Source: Sulfurimonas sp. (lineage in GTDB: Bacteria > Campylobacterota > Campylobacteria > Campylobacterales > Sulfurimonadaceae). From it: 22,080 nucleotides of DNA. A program made the position numbers and the translations under genes. The notes below the pieces were generated by a model that was not told the origin of the DNA, did not search any database, and saw only the letters and a list, made by a program, of their open reading frames with translations. Positions 1 to 8,810 of the stretch are shown here, one piece after another. How positions within the stretch are numbered: position 1 is the stretch's first letter; every line of letters starts with the position of its first letter. The stretch spans positions 1-22,080 of the forward strand of contig NZ_JALNZY010000029.1 in NCBI RefSeq assembly GCF_023229105.1, in the 5' to 3' direction.

Positions 1-119
1 GTATAGTTATATCAGTCTATTTACTTGCTTAGTTTTCAATGATCTCAAACAATTTCAAAAGCTTCAACTCGAAGTCTCTCTACTCCTCTTTTACAAGGTC
101 CCTTTGTTTGTGGAGGGGA
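1..119 (-). ncRNA. probable leader of an rRNA operon running leftward out of the window
   Basis: No ORF here. Read on the minus strand, the stretch has features of an rRNA leader: a -10 box at 120-125, a small CTTC/GAAG hairpin near 64-76, and then a boxA-like antitermination sequence at 31-45 (AGATCATTGAAAACT). That sequence closely resembles the Bacillus rRNA boxA AGTTCTTTGAAAACT. The hairpin-then-boxA order is that of boxB-boxA leaders. The rRNA gene itself would lie beyond base 1, so the assignment is inference from the leader alone; it could instead be the spacer ahead of a 23S gene. Confidence 0.45.
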
Positions 120-125
120 ATTATA
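120..125 (-). promoter_or_regulatory. -10 box (TATAAT) ahead of the putative rRNA leader
   Basis: TATAAT on the minus strand, followed by a C-rich stretch (TCCCCTCC). No good -35 hexamer lies 16-18 bp upstream, which is common for sigma-70 promoters in Campylobacterota. It lies between the pseudopilin stop and the boxA-like leader and reads in the same direction. Confidence 0.45.
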
Positions 126-198
126 GGGAGGTATTGCTTAATAGTTTCTTAATCTGTGAGAGAGTTTTTGATAAGTTTTTGCTTTGTAGATTTTTGCT

Positions 199-220
199 AA
201 AAATAGTTAGCTTTTAACTA
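199..220 (-). terminator. weak rho-independent terminator after the pseudopilin gene
   Basis: On the minus strand TAGTTA (220-215) pairs with TAACTA (209-204) across a 5-nt loop and is followed by a run of five T (203-199). It starts 7 bases after the pseudopilin stop codon. The stem is short and AT-rich, so strength is doubtful. Confidence 0.4.
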
Positions 221-226
221 GCCATT

Positions 227-871
227 TTATAGTATATGTGTGTAGCCTGTTTCTGGCTCTATTGCTATGTCTGCTGTCTTTCCATTTGAATGCGTCAATC
301 TAATAGTGCAATTTTTATTTACTATCACTCTTTCATATATGCTATTTGCAGTGCTAGGGTTACCAAAGAGTGGTCGACCTAAATGATCAAATGTAATGCG
401 CCTTGCTGTTGAGCCACAATTTGAAAAAGAAACATCAGTTACATCATATGTTTCTCTTAATGCCATTTTTTTATTTCTTTTTATATCATCTAGATTAATA
501 AAACCTGCAGCACCTCCACTCATATACTGATTTGGATTTTGAGGATTTTTTGCTATTTCTTTTTTACTATTAGCATTACCACTTGTTGTTTCATCCCTAT
601 AAATTGTATATGCCCACACATTTTTACCCTCAAGAGTTTCATTGAACTGAATCTGCCATCTTTTCTTATACCAATCAACAGTAGCATTAGTATTTTGACC
701 AAACTTATCATCCACCATCGCTAGATGCTGTGTATATCTTATGTGAGCGATAACTTGCAAAGCGGCTTCATTTAATTTATTTGACCCTACTCTTGGGATT
801 ATTACTGCGGCTAAAATCCCTATTACAACAATTACAAACACTAGCTCCATCATGGTAAATGCTTTTTTCAT
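227..871 (-). CDS. type II secretion/type IV pilus-like pseudopilin
   Basis: A 214-residue protein with a class III (prepilin) N-terminus: MKKAFTMMELVFVIVVIGIL. A short basic leader precedes a strongly hydrophobic helix with the conserved Glu shortly after the expected prepilin-peptidase cleavage and N-methylation site. The rest is a soluble domain with two cysteines (in NCGS and NKNC) that could form a disulfide. Such proteins build the pseudopilus of type II secretion or DNA-uptake machines in the inner membrane. The frame stays open to an ATG at 910, but the ATG at 871 puts the basic leader at the N-terminus and has GGA 8 bases upstream, so it is preferred. No other secretion gene is beside it, so the exact subunit (GspG/H-like) cannot be named. 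Confidence 0.8.
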   Translation of the reverse strand: MKKAFTMMELVFVIVVIGILAAVIIPRVGSNKLNEAALQVIAHIRYTQHLAMVDDKFGQNTNATVDWYKKRWQIQFNETLEGKNVWAYTIYRDETTSGNANSKKEIAKNPQNPNQYMSGGAAGFINLDDIKRNKKMALRETYDVTDVSFSNCGSTARRITFDHLGRPLFGNPSTANSIYERVIVNKNCTIRLTHSNGKTADIAIEPETGYTHIL

Positions 872-968
872 ACTAATCCAATAAAATATATTTGCTAGCA
901 AGTATATCAAAAACTATGTAAAAATGAAAAATTGTTGAATAGAAATAAATTATGGGAAGTGGTAAAAT

Positions 969-994
969 ACTCAAGGAGGACGCTCTCCTTGAGT
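969..994 (-). terminator. rho-independent terminator of aclBA
   Basis: A perfect 10-bp stem, ACTCAAGGAG (994-985 read on minus) with CTCCTTGAGT (978-969), and a 6-nt loop. It begins 14 bases after the aclA stop and is followed on the minus strand by ATTTTA. The stem is strong and the T tract modest. Confidence 0.75.
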
Positions 995-1008
995 TTAGAA
1001 AAACAGAT

Positions 1009-2823
1009 TTATATTTGTTCTGCTAACTGAACGTCGTAAAGAATATCATCCATTGGATGTCTGTACATTGGCATTGCAAGACGTTTTTCATCAAGAATAT
1101 GTCCAATAAAACCAATACTTCTACCTAAAATGAAAAATGCATTAAGAGCGCCTGCATCTATAAACACATCTATCTCTTCATCTTTATAACCTAAAGCTCT
1201 CCACATGTCAACCATTAAAATACCGATTGTTCCATCAACATTTAGGATTAAATTCTCTTTTTTAGATGTTGTTAACTGCTCAACAGTCAGAGCATAATCA
1301 AGTAGTGGAGTAGATGGGAAATTTGCAGCGGCAAATTTCTTCAATCCCTCAACACGCAAGTCTGGATTTTTAAGAGACTTGATTCTATGTCCGATGCCTG
1401 GAATCGGAACTCCCTCTTTTTTCATATGATTTAAAAACTCCGCCGGAGTAAGATTGTTATCTTTTGCATATTTAAAATATTTTGCAGCACCATCAATTGC
1501 TCCACCGAAACGAGGACCAATTGTTAATAATCCTGAGATTAGTGAGCTTATTACATCTTTTCCTGCGCGTGCTGTAACTTTAGCATTATGAGCACCAGAG
1601 ACTGCTGGACCATGGTCAGCTACTGTTTTAAGAACAGTTTCTAAAAAATCGACTGCCCATCTTGGATATCGCTTCTTAAACCAAAGGATACTCATGACAT
1701 CACCAATTGTAAAACCGGTATCAGGCGTTGCAACTGAACTTATTGGATAGCCACAGTAGTGTGCCTCATCGCCTCTGTCATCAGAAATTGTACAGATAAA
1801 CTGCTTTGACTTTCTAACGCTTGGGCAAACATTAATTGAAGGTTCTTGTATATCTTTTATAATTCCCTCAGCATGAAGTTCATGGTAAACTGCGCTGATT
1901 ATCTCTGGTAAATCATTAAATGATGCTGGGACATGAATACCTACTTCTTGCATTGCTTTGTTTTTAGCCTCAGCTGTTTCCATGTCGCCATTTGCAGATG
2001 CGCCTGCATGACCGAATTGTACGCCGCTATCATAATATTTAGCAATCGTTCCGATACACCACGCAATAATAGGCTTTTTGATTTTTCCGCTTTTTACGGC
2101 TTCTATGACTTTATACTCTTCAGTTCCGCCTACTTCGCCTAAAAGTAACATATATTTTACTGCAGGGTTTGCTTCCATTCTTAAAAGATTGTCGATAAAT
2201 ACTGAACCTACAAATCTGTCTCCGCCGATAGCAACACCCTCAGCGATACCATCAGCATTTATAGCGATGATGTTTGAGAGCTCATTAAACAAACCGCCTG
2301 AACGAGTTACAAGTCCGCATGAACCTGCACGATGAAGTTTAGACTGAACGATATTTTCAATTGTTCCGCCGATATTTGCTATTTTAAAAGCTCCCGGTGC
2401 TATTGCGCCAACGGTAGCAGGTCCTATAATAGTTACCTTTTTCGCTCTTGCTGTTGCGTTCATTTTACGTGCTAATCTCTCAGGAATACCCTCAGCCGTT
2501 ACCATGATAGATTTAAAACCACCAAGCTCAAGTGCTTCCATAGTAACATCATAAGCCGTTCTAAAAGATGCAAAGTTTAAAAGCACATCAGCCTGAGGCT
2601 GAGCAGCTTTAGCTTCTGTAGTATTTTTATAGAGGGGAATCATAATCTCTTCCGAACCATAGAAAAACTTCTCAAATTTAGAGCTACTAGTAGGAGCAAC
2701 AATGCCCGCAACAGATGGTTTTTTTCTTTTTATCGTATAGTCATAATCAAGCATTCTTTGAATAGCGCTTGAGTTGTTATTCCAAAAAATTGCTTGTGTG
2801 TCTTTAGTATATAATTGTGCCAT
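1009..2823 (-). CDS. aclA: ATP citrate lyase, alpha (large) subunit AclA
   Basis: 604 residues, the usual size for the bacterial large subunit. With AclB it cleaves citrate to acetyl-CoA and oxaloacetate using ATP and CoA, a key reaction of the reductive TCA cycle of CO2 fixation. The N-terminal half is a succinyl-CoA-synthetase alpha-like module with the phosphohistidine motif GHAGA (His272), close to the human ACLY motif. The C-terminal half is a citrate-synthase-like lyase domain with its expected acid/base residues: His412 in AHNAKV, His479 in GIGHR and Asp556 in DAGALN. The start lies 9 bases after the aclB stop with a GGA-containing site between, so the two genes form one operon with the canonical aclB-aclA order, closed by the hairpin at 969-994. 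Confidence 0.95.
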   Translation of the reverse strand: MAQLYTKDTQAIFWNNNSSAIQRMLDYDYTIKRKKPSVAGIVAPTSSSKFEKFFYGSEEIMIPLYKNTTEAKAAQPQADVLLNFASFRTAYDVTMEALELGGFKSIMVTAEGIPERLARKMNATARAKKVTIIGPATVGAIAPGAFKIANIGGTIENIVQSKLHRAGSCGLVTRSGGLFNELSNIIAINADGIAEGVAIGGDRFVGSVFIDNLLRMEANPAVKYMLLLGEVGGTEEYKVIEAVKSGKIKKPIIAWCIGTIAKYYDSGVQFGHAGASANGDMETAEAKNKAMQEVGIHVPASFNDLPEIISAVYHELHAEGIIKDIQEPSINVCPSVRKSKQFICTISDDRGDEAHYCGYPISSVATPDTGFTIGDVMSILWFKKRYPRWAVDFLETVLKTVADHGPAVSGAHNAKVTARAGKDVISSLISGLLTIGPRFGGAIDGAAKYFKYAKDNNLTPAEFLNHMKKEGVPIPGIGHRIKSLKNPDLRVEGLKKFAAANFPSTPLLDYALTVEQLTTSKKENLILNVDGTIGILMVDMWRALGYKDEEIDVFIDAGALNAFFILGRSIGFIGHILDEKRLAMPMYRHPMDDILYDVQLAEQI

Positions 2824-2832
2824 CTCTTTTCC

Positions 2833-4167
2833 TTACTTTGCTAGTGCCATACGCACAATGTCGGTAACATGTGTTTCAGGTCCATAAACTTCTATATAAA
2901 GACCAAGTCTATCAGCGGCTTCTTTAATGTCTTTTAAACCTTTTTCATAGTTTGGTCCGCCGCGTCTTACATAAATTTTTATACCGACTTTTTTCATTTT
3001 ATCAGCGTAGTTATCAAATGCTTGAATGATTCCCGTAAATGTTTTTGCAACATCCGTAAAGTTTGCAATAGCTCCACCGATGATAAGAACCTTATCTCTG
3101 CCTTTAGCATCTTTGCTTCTTGTCATAAGATCTAAGATAGTCTCCGCATAAAACTTTGTCTCTCCTGTGGTCGGTCCGCCTGAATACTCGCCATAGTTAG
3201 CAAGGTCTTCTATGCCGGCTAAATCAGCAATAGTATCAGCATAAACAACAGAAGCGCCGCCGCCTGCAACCATAGTCCAGATTCTAGCATCAGGCTTAAG
3301 AATAGTCAACTTCAATGAAGCACCTGATTTGCTGTCTGCATCTTCAATAGCTAAAACTTCAGGAGATTTCTCTTCCATACCAAAAGAAGTAGGATACTCA
3401 ACCTCGCCCCACTGCTCTCTCATCATAAATCCGGCAGTATCATCAAGTTTTGCAACCATATCTAAGAGTTCAACTCTTTTGCCTTGTAGAACAAACGGGT
3501 TTATTTCTAAATATGCAAAATTTAACTCTCTGTAAGCTTTGAAAAAGCCTATCGCAAACTCGGCGAATGCCTCTTTGTCGTTCTTTGCAACATCTTTTGG
3601 AATATTTTTTTTGATTTTTGCTGCTATTTCTTCTTCTGTTGCCGTAATTGGAAATGCAACCTCTACAACTTTATCCCAGTTCTCTTCAACTTCCATGCCG
3701 CCTTCTGCCGACATATAAAGAACATCATCATCTCCTACGCATGTAGCAGAGATGTAATACTCCTCTTCTTGAGAGTGTGGCGTAAATGGTTCAACGATAA
3801 AATAAGTAAGCATATCTACTTTTGCTTCGCCGGTTGGAGTATCGCCCTCAAATGAAAAATATACAGATTGTTTTTGAGAAGATTTTTCATCAATCCATGA
3901 TGTCGCTTTTGCTAAAGATACATCACCTGGTTTAGCGTCTTTAAATAAAACTAAACCATTTTTTCCTCTTTTACCAAATAGCATATCTGGTTTAGCAACT
4001 AATGTTTTTTCTTTTAACCATGTTTTTTCTTTTGCAGCTTTTTTAAGTTCTGTTCCGTTTTGAACCATAACTGTTTCATATGCATAAGTAAAACCTGGAA
4101 AATACTTATCCCAATGCTTAGCCAAAATTGACTTTGCGTCAAATTCTCTAATCGCTTTTTGAGCCAT
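2833..4167 (-). CDS. aclB: ATP citrate lyase, beta (small) subunit AclB
   Basis: 444 residues. It is related to the succinyl-CoA synthetase beta chain: an N-terminal ATP-grasp region (about 1-240) with the metal-binding type motif EINPF at 221-225, then a ligase domain with glycine-rich motifs AGGGASVVYADT (301-312) and GGAIANFTDVA (364-374). It supplies the ATP/citrate-activating part of the AclBA complex, and AclA carries the phosphohistidine and the lyase domain. It is the first gene of the operon. GGGAG lies 5 bases before the ATG, and a likely -10 box (GATAAT) lies at 4199-4204. Presence of the pair is strong evidence for autotrophy by the reductive TCA cycle. Confidence 0.95.
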   Translation of the reverse strand: MAQKAIREFDAKSILAKHWDKYFPGFTYAYETVMVQNGTELKKAAKEKTWLKEKTLVAKPDMLFGKRGKNGLVLFKDAKPGDVSLAKATSWIDEKSSQKQSVYFSFEGDTPTGEAKVDMLTYFIVEPFTPHSQEEEYYISATCVGDDDVLYMSAEGGMEVEENWDKVVEVAFPITATEEEIAAKIKKNIPKDVAKNDKEAFAEFAIGFFKAYRELNFAYLEINPFVLQGKRVELLDMVAKLDDTAGFMMREQWGEVEYPTSFGMEEKSPEVLAIEDADSKSGASLKLTILKPDARIWTMVAGGGASVVYADTIADLAGIEDLANYGEYSGGPTTGETKFYAETILDLMTRSKDAKGRDKVLIIGGAIANFTDVAKTFTGIIQAFDNYADKMKKVGIKIYVRRGGPNYEKGLKDIKEAADRLGLYIEVYGPETHVTDIVRMALAK

Positions 4168-4198
4168 TGCAACTCCCTGTTTTTAATATTTATGAAAT

Positions 4199-4204
4199 AT
4201 TATC
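4199..4204 (-). promoter_or_regulatory. candidate -10 box for aclBA
   Basis: GATAAT on the minus strand with an upstream TG (extended -10 pattern), about 30 bases before the aclB ATG. No clear -35 box. This is the only good candidate in the 87-bp gap between the neighbouring gene and aclB. Confidence 0.35.
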
Positions 4205-4254
4205 ACATGTAAAGCAATCTGAGGGTACTTATAAAGACTAAGTAAGGAATAGAT

Positions 4255-5448
4255 TTAATTTGTGTTTATATTTGTAACATTAGCAGAGTAAACAATCCTA
4301 TTTTTGTAACTTATCGTTACATTGCTGGGTTTTGTAGAATTAGCAGAGATTTCTTCAAGCAAATAATTGTTGCATTTCGTTACACCATAAAATTCTAGCC
4401 TGCCAGACATCTTTGCATCCGTCTTTACACACTCTATCCCTCTACTTTTTAACTCTTGCGCCAACTCCTTTGCAACATGTATTTTATAGGAAAAATGTTT
4501 TTTTGGTTCCCCTACTACACTATAGAGATATTTATTAAAAAAGACCGCAGAAGAGTTTAGCAACAACAGTGCAAGCGATACTATAAATGCCCATTTATAT
4601 TTTTTTCTAAACATACTCAAACGAACTCTGTATGAGTGTTCAAAAGTTTGTGCCACCAAAAAAAGCGAGAGTATAACGTATGGCGCAAAATACTCAAGGG
4701 CAACACGTTGTCTAAATGAGAGCAGAAGCGAGAACAAAAGTGCTACGGTTGAGATAAACCAAAGTAAATCAAAATCTTTGGTTAAATATCTTCGGTAGAG
4801 CACATAAAAAAGATATACAAATATAATCGGAGAAAAAATTGCAGCATATATTCCTATTGAATCAAGAAAATAACCTTTTGGAGAGCCGTGAGTGTCGATT
4901 CCGTAGATAAAAAGCGATGATAAAAACATCGCAAGATTAAACAGAAGAAACTTTATATTTTTTTTATAGAGCGAAAATATTATAAGTGACATAAAAAGAG
5001 CAACAAAACCACTCTCAATAAGCATGTAAAAAAGAAGTAAAATATAGCTGTACTTTATAGAATAGTTTTCATAAATATATACAAACAAAAGCAAGCCAAA
5101 CAAAATCAAGCCCGCACTGTTTACAATTACCGCCGAACTTATTACTCCTGGCAGAAGAATAAAAACTATTAGCAGCCAAATTCTGTTTCTTTGGATTTTC
5201 ACATAGTTTTGGGATATTTTATAAAATAGCATTGCGCTTAAAAGATGAAGAAGTATCATAGGAAGCCGCAGGGCAAAATCATTCTGCCCAAAAAACAGTA
5301 TTGAACTATTTATAAAAAGCTGTAAAAATGAAAAATCCCCATTTAAAATCTCTGCTTCATTATAGGAAATGGAAAGTTCACTAATTTGCAATGTAAGCAA
5401 CAGCGCATCTAATCCTATAATGAAGAAAAAGATGTTCCTCATATTCAT
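4255..5448 (-). CDS. polytopic membrane protein, GT-C (PMT/ArnT-like) glycosyltransferase family suspected
   Basis: 397 residues with about ten to eleven hydrophobic helices over the first 300 residues and a soluble C-terminal tail of about 90 residues. The N-terminal layout (first helix, an acidic loop containing SYNEAEIL, then an FALRLPMILLHLL segment) resembles GT-C enzymes that move sugars from polyprenyl-phosphate carriers on the outer face of the inner membrane. This is a fold-level impression; no signature proves activity and the substrate is unknown. The ATG overlaps the stop of the upstream amidotransferase gene by 4 bases (ATGA), so the two are translationally coupled. The functional link between the pair is not obvious. 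Confidence 0.6.
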   Translation of the reverse strand: MNMRNIFFFIIGLDALLLTLQISELSISYNEAEILNGDFSFLQLFINSSILFFGQNDFALRLPMILLHLLSAMLFYKISQNYVKIQRNRIWLLIVFILLPGVISSAVIVNSAGLILFGLLLFVYIYENYSIKYSYILLLFYMLIESGFVALFMSLIIFSLYKKNIKFLLFNLAMFLSSLFIYGIDTHGSPKGYFLDSIGIYAAIFSPIIFVYLFYVLYRRYLTKDFDLLWFISTVALLFSLLLSFRQRVALEYFAPYVILSLFLVAQTFEHSYRVRLSMFRKKYKWAFIVSLALLLLNSSAVFFNKYLYSVVGEPKKHFSYKIHVAKELAQELKSRGIECVKTDAKMSGRLEFYGVTKCNNYLLEEISANSTKPSNVTISYKNRIVYSANVTNINTN

Positions 5449-6014
5449 ATCTTTAAAAAATTCTCAATCATCTCATGTCCGTATTGACTCATAATTGATT
5501 CTGGATGAAACTGAACACCATAAATCTCTTTGTTTTTTATTTTAAGCGCCATTATCTCGTTGTCATCGATGCTATATGCCATCGGTTCAACCTCATCAGG
5601 AAGCGATTTTTTATCCACAATCAACGAATGATATCTTGTTGCAATAAACTCTGAGGGAATATCTTTGAAGATTTCACACTCTTTATTATGCCTAATGGTA
5701 GAAGTTTTGCCATGCATCATATTTTTGGCACGAACAACTTTTGCTCCAAATGCTTGTGCAATACTTTGATGACCAAGACAGATGCCTAAAATAGGAACTT
5801 TATCTTTAAAATGCGCTATCACTTGAAGCGTAACACCTGCATCATCAGGAGTTGCAGGACCAGGAGAGATGATGATCTTTTCAGGCTTTAGGGCTATTAT
5901 CTCCTCAACACTCAACTCATCATTTCTAATAATCTTAAGATTAGCCCCCAACTCTTTGCAATACTGAACTATGTTGTAAGTAAAACTATCATAATTATCA
6001 ATCATTAAAATCAT
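5445..6014 (-). CDS. glutamine amidotransferase of anthranilate/4-amino-4-deoxychorismate synthase (TrpG/PabA)
   Basis: 189 residues, full length for a class I amidotransferase subunit. It releases ammonia from glutamine for chorismate amination in tryptophan and/or folate synthesis. The whole catalytic set is visible: nucleophile Cys79 in GICLGHQ, and His170 and Glu172 in GVQFHPES; the oxyanion-loop region SPGPATP lies near residue 50. The start has AGGA 7 bases upstream. No trpE or pabB is adjacent, so it cannot be assigned to one pathway; one subunit serving both is common in bacteria. A downstream membrane-protein gene overlaps it by 4 bases. Confidence 0.88.
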   Translation of the reverse strand: MILMIDNYDSFTYNIVQYCKELGANLKIIRNDELSVEEIIALKPEKIIISPGPATPDDAGVTLQVIAHFKDKVPILGICLGHQSIAQAFGAKVVRAKNMMHGKTSTIRHNKECEIFKDIPSEFIATRYHSLIVDKKSLPDEVEPMAYSIDDNEIMALKIKNKEIYGVQFHPESIMSQYGHEMIENFLKI

Positions 6015-6061
6015 TTTTATTTCCTAATAATCTCATAAATTTTCAAAATTTTTTATTTAGA

Positions 6062-6090
6062 ATTATAACTAGTATTGGATTGTTTTTAAA
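6062..6090 (-). promoter_or_regulatory. sigma-70-type promoter for the TrpG/PabA gene
   Basis: On the minus strand TTTAAA (6090-6085), a 17-bp spacer and TATAAT (6067-6062), about 48 bases before the ATG at 6014. The -10 is a perfect consensus and the -35 matches 4 of 6. Confidence 0.5.
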
Positions 6091-6119
6091 TAAACTCCTT
6101 TACTAAAACCTTCTCTTCT

Positions 6120-6917
6120 TTAGTTTTGTATCTGCTTTTTATTTGTCAGTTGTTGAAGATAATTTGAGATGTTTATAAGAGAGAATGTAACCAAAAATAT
6201 CATAAGACCTGGGAAGAAGCTAACCCACCATGCTATCTCTACGACATCTTTTCCGCTGCTAAGTATGGTTCCCCAGCTCATTTGCGGTGCGACTATTCCA
6301 AGACCTAAAAAGCTAAGTCCGGACTCTGCTAAAATCGCACCGCCCACTCCAAATGTAAAACTAACAAAGTAGATGGGTGCTAGAAGCGGCGCGTAGTATT
6401 TGAGAAGTATCTTACTTTTGCTTACTTTTGCTATATTTAATATTTTTATATATGGTTGAGACGTTATGCTAAAGCTCTCTGAACGGATTAGCCTTGCTGT
6501 TGTCATCCAGCCTGTTATAGATATAATTACAATCAAAACCCATGCTGATGCGTTAACATAACTCACAAGCGCCAAAAGAAGAAAAAATGTAGGAAAGGTC
6601 AAAAACAAATCAACTAAAACAACAAAACCTTTGTCGATAGTTCCACGAAAATATCCTGCCATAGAACCTAAAATCAGACCTATTACAGAAGCAATAAGAG
6701 CGCTGCCGACCCCGATGATAAGGGAAATCTTTCCGCCCTCTATAAGCCGTGCCAAGATATCTCTGCCTAGCCTGTCCGTACCTAAGAGATGCTCTGAACA
6801 GGGAGCAACTAAAATAGCAGCGCTATTTAGTGAATAAGCATCTATGGAGTAAAAAGCAAAACCAAAAAAAGAGAATACAAAAACAAACAGAAGTACAAAT
6901 ATACTAAACTTCGGCAT
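6120..6917 (-). CDS. ABC transporter permease, DppC/OppC family
   Basis: 265 residues with about six hydrophobic helices. The N-terminal region has the DppC/OppC hallmark LLGTDRLGRDILAR, and the C-terminal half has the permease (EAA-type) loop ILAESGLSFLGLGI followed by PQMSWGTIL. Relatives are inner-membrane permeases for di/oligopeptides or nickel chelates. It starts 8 bases after the flgK stop with AAGAG as ribosome site, so it should be cotranscribed with the flagellar genes. The partner DppB-type permease, ATPases and binding protein are absent from the window. Family assignment is sure; substrate is not. Confidence 0.85.
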   Translation of the reverse strand: MPKFSIFVLLFVFVFSFFGFAFYSIDAYSLNSAAILVAPCSEHLLGTDRLGRDILARLIEGGKISLIIGVGSALIASVIGLILGSMAGYFRGTIDKGFVVLVDLFLTFPTFFLLLALVSYVNASAWVLIVIISITGWMTTARLIRSESFSITSQPYIKILNIAKVSKSKILLKYYAPLLAPIYFVSFTFGVGGAILAESGLSFLGLGIVAPQMSWGTILSSGKDVVEIAWWVSFFPGLMIFLVTFSLINISNYLQQLTNKKQIQN

Positions 6918-6925
6918 CTCTTGCG

Positions 6926-8809
6926 TTACTGTTTTATTCCAAGAAGTGTCTGCATCATCTGATCTACCGTGGTAATAATCTTTGAAGCGGCACCATACGC
7001 TGTTTGGTACTTTATAAGATTTGTCAACTCTTCGTCTATACTAACTTTTGAGATAGAAGAGTATTCTAATTCTACTGCATTGAACTGCGCCGTTATCGTT
7101 TGGTTGTTTAAAACTGCCTGATTGGTTGACACCCCGACTTCAGTTGCGATAACGTCAAACATTCCATAAATGGTAGAGTTATATGTGGTATTTCCTAATT
7201 TAAAATCATATGTTTCAAACTGCTGTTGAATAATATCTAAAGAGAGGTTATTGTCTCCCGTAACAGATGACCTGCCTGCTGCTATATCTGTAGGACTATC
7301 TTTTAGCTTAAAACTAAGTCCTATATCACTAGCACTACTTCCGTCAAAAAATCTATTTAATCCAAGAGCGCCTGCAAAATTTGAACCTGAATCAAAATTC
7401 TCATTCTTTAAATTATCTTCGATTGCAAAAGCGTAGCCTTTTGCCGCATAAGTTGAATCCATAACAAACTCAACCGCATTACTGCCATCTGGATATGTTG
7501 CCCAGTTAAATTGTATAAAGTCATCTATATCGTTGTTTGCATTTCCATCGTTGTTGTCATCACCTTGTGCTTTTAGCTGTCCCTCTATTGAGTTAGAACC
7601 TGCTGCTCCTACCATAACCGTGTTGCTGTTTATATTAATAGCTCTTCTTGCCGTAATATTCCCATCAATATCATATAAAACGACATCAAAGGAACCCTCT
7701 TTAATATTAAGAGATGAGTTTGCCAAGGATTGAGTATTTTTGATACTAAGTGTGTTGGACTCCATCTTAGTTGTAGCACTAGATGCATAAAGATTGTTTG
7801 TAGATTCTATAAGTGTGCTAGCAAAAACATCCATCTGATCCACTACTTTTTGTAATACACCGTTAGTAGCAGAACCAGACATATCATTGCTTCTTTTATC
7901 TCCTCTTAGATCTAAAATAGCACCTACTCTGCCGCCTTGAATGCTCTCATTCATCGGAATCAGCACACCATCTTGTCTCTCGTACGAGAGTTCATAAAAG
8001 CCGTTTGGATTGTTATCACTAGATATATGGATTGGGTGAAAAGAGCCTCCATCAACTATATTAAACCCATTTACGCTTAATGTGTAACTGCCATAGCCCT
8101 CATTTGAAGAACTATGCACTAAATCATTTGACTTTATTATGCCTGTATGCGACTCTGCGCCGATGAGTTTAGCTAGACTAAGCTCAATTGAGCCTCTTTT
8201 GTCTCTTAGGTCGTTTGCAGTATATCCGCCACCCGCTTCTGCTATCTCGATTGATTTATTTATATTTGCTAACTCTTCGGCTAATGTATTGACCTCTTTT
8301 ACATTAACAAATAGTTGTTCATTAATAGTTGACTGAAGATTTAAAATTTTACTTTGAACACTAGTTATGCTGTTTGAGAGTGTTTCAGTCTGCTTTGACA
8401 GTGCTAATTTTATAGCATCATTATCAGGGTTGTCGGCAAATGTCTGCCACATATTATAATACTCTTTCAAATCAGACTTTATCCCCACATTATCAATCTC
8501 AGGAAAATATGTAGAAAGCTCTTCAAGCGTAGTTTTGGTAAAGTCGGAATACTCTTTATCTGAGGAGATTCCGGTGTATCTATCATAAACAAAGTTATCA
8601 AATATTCTGGAGATATCCAAGACTTTTGTACCGTTGCCGATACTCCCCTCAGATGAACTAAGCGGAATAGCTGCAACTTGAACAACCCTTTGTCGTGTAT
8701 ACCCTTCACTCTCTGCATTTGTTATGTTATGACTGGTAGTATTTACCCCGACTTGCGCTGCCGAGAGCCCACTGTAGCCAATGCTTAAGGTATTGAAAAT
8801 AGATGACAT
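6926..8809 (-). CDS. flgK: flagellar hook-associated protein 1 FlgK
   Basis: 627 residues. FlgK forms the first hook-filament junction ring. The N-terminus has the rod/hook-family helix with IGYSGLSAAQVGVNTTSHNI and NAESEGYTRQ, and the C-terminus has the matching coiled segment (EELTNLIKYQTAYGAASKII, then MMQTLLG). Both ends form the D0 coiled coil; the variable middle (about 250-520) is the exposed part. Only one base separates it from the upstream FlgN-like gene; its ribosome site GAGAG lies inside that gene, so translation is probably coupled. It should be transcribed from the sigma-28 promoter ahead of flgM. Confidence 0.95.
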   Translation of the reverse strand: MSSIFNTLSIGYSGLSAAQVGVNTTSHNITNAESEGYTRQRVVQVAAIPLSSSEGSIGNGTKVLDISRIFDNFVYDRYTGISSDKEYSDFTKTTLEELSTYFPEIDNVGIKSDLKEYYNMWQTFADNPDNDAIKLALSKQTETLSNSITSVQSKILNLQSTINEQLFVNVKEVNTLAEELANINKSIEIAEAGGGYTANDLRDKRGSIELSLAKLIGAESHTGIIKSNDLVHSSSNEGYGSYTLSVNGFNIVDGGSFHPIHISSDNNPNGFYELSYERQDGVLIPMNESIQGGRVGAILDLRGDKRSNDMSGSATNGVLQKVVDQMDVFASTLIESTNNLYASSATTKMESNTLSIKNTQSLANSSLNIKEGSFDVVLYDIDGNITARRAININSNTVMVGAAGSNSIEGQLKAQGDDNNDGNANNDIDDFIQFNWATYPDGSNAVEFVMDSTYAAKGYAFAIEDNLKNENFDSGSNFAGALGLNRFFDGSSASDIGLSFKLKDSPTDIAAGRSSVTGDNNLSLDIIQQQFETYDFKLGNTTYNSTIYGMFDVIATEVGVSTNQAVLNNQTITAQFNAVELEYSSISKVSIDEELTNLIKYQTAYGAASKIITTVDQMMQTLLGIKQ

Positions 8810-8810
8810 T

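Noticed and set aside
969..994. ACTCAAG...CTTGAGT after aclA resembles HAIR half-sites of HspR
   Set aside because: The halves are in the opposite order to HAIR (CTTGAGT-N7-ACTCAAG), and the site is a 10-bp stem directly after the stop codon, so it is read as a terminator.
8479..8718. 79-residue ORF inside flgK on the same strand
   Set aside because: Lies in another frame of a clear flgK coding region, with no recognised domain and no ribosome site of note.
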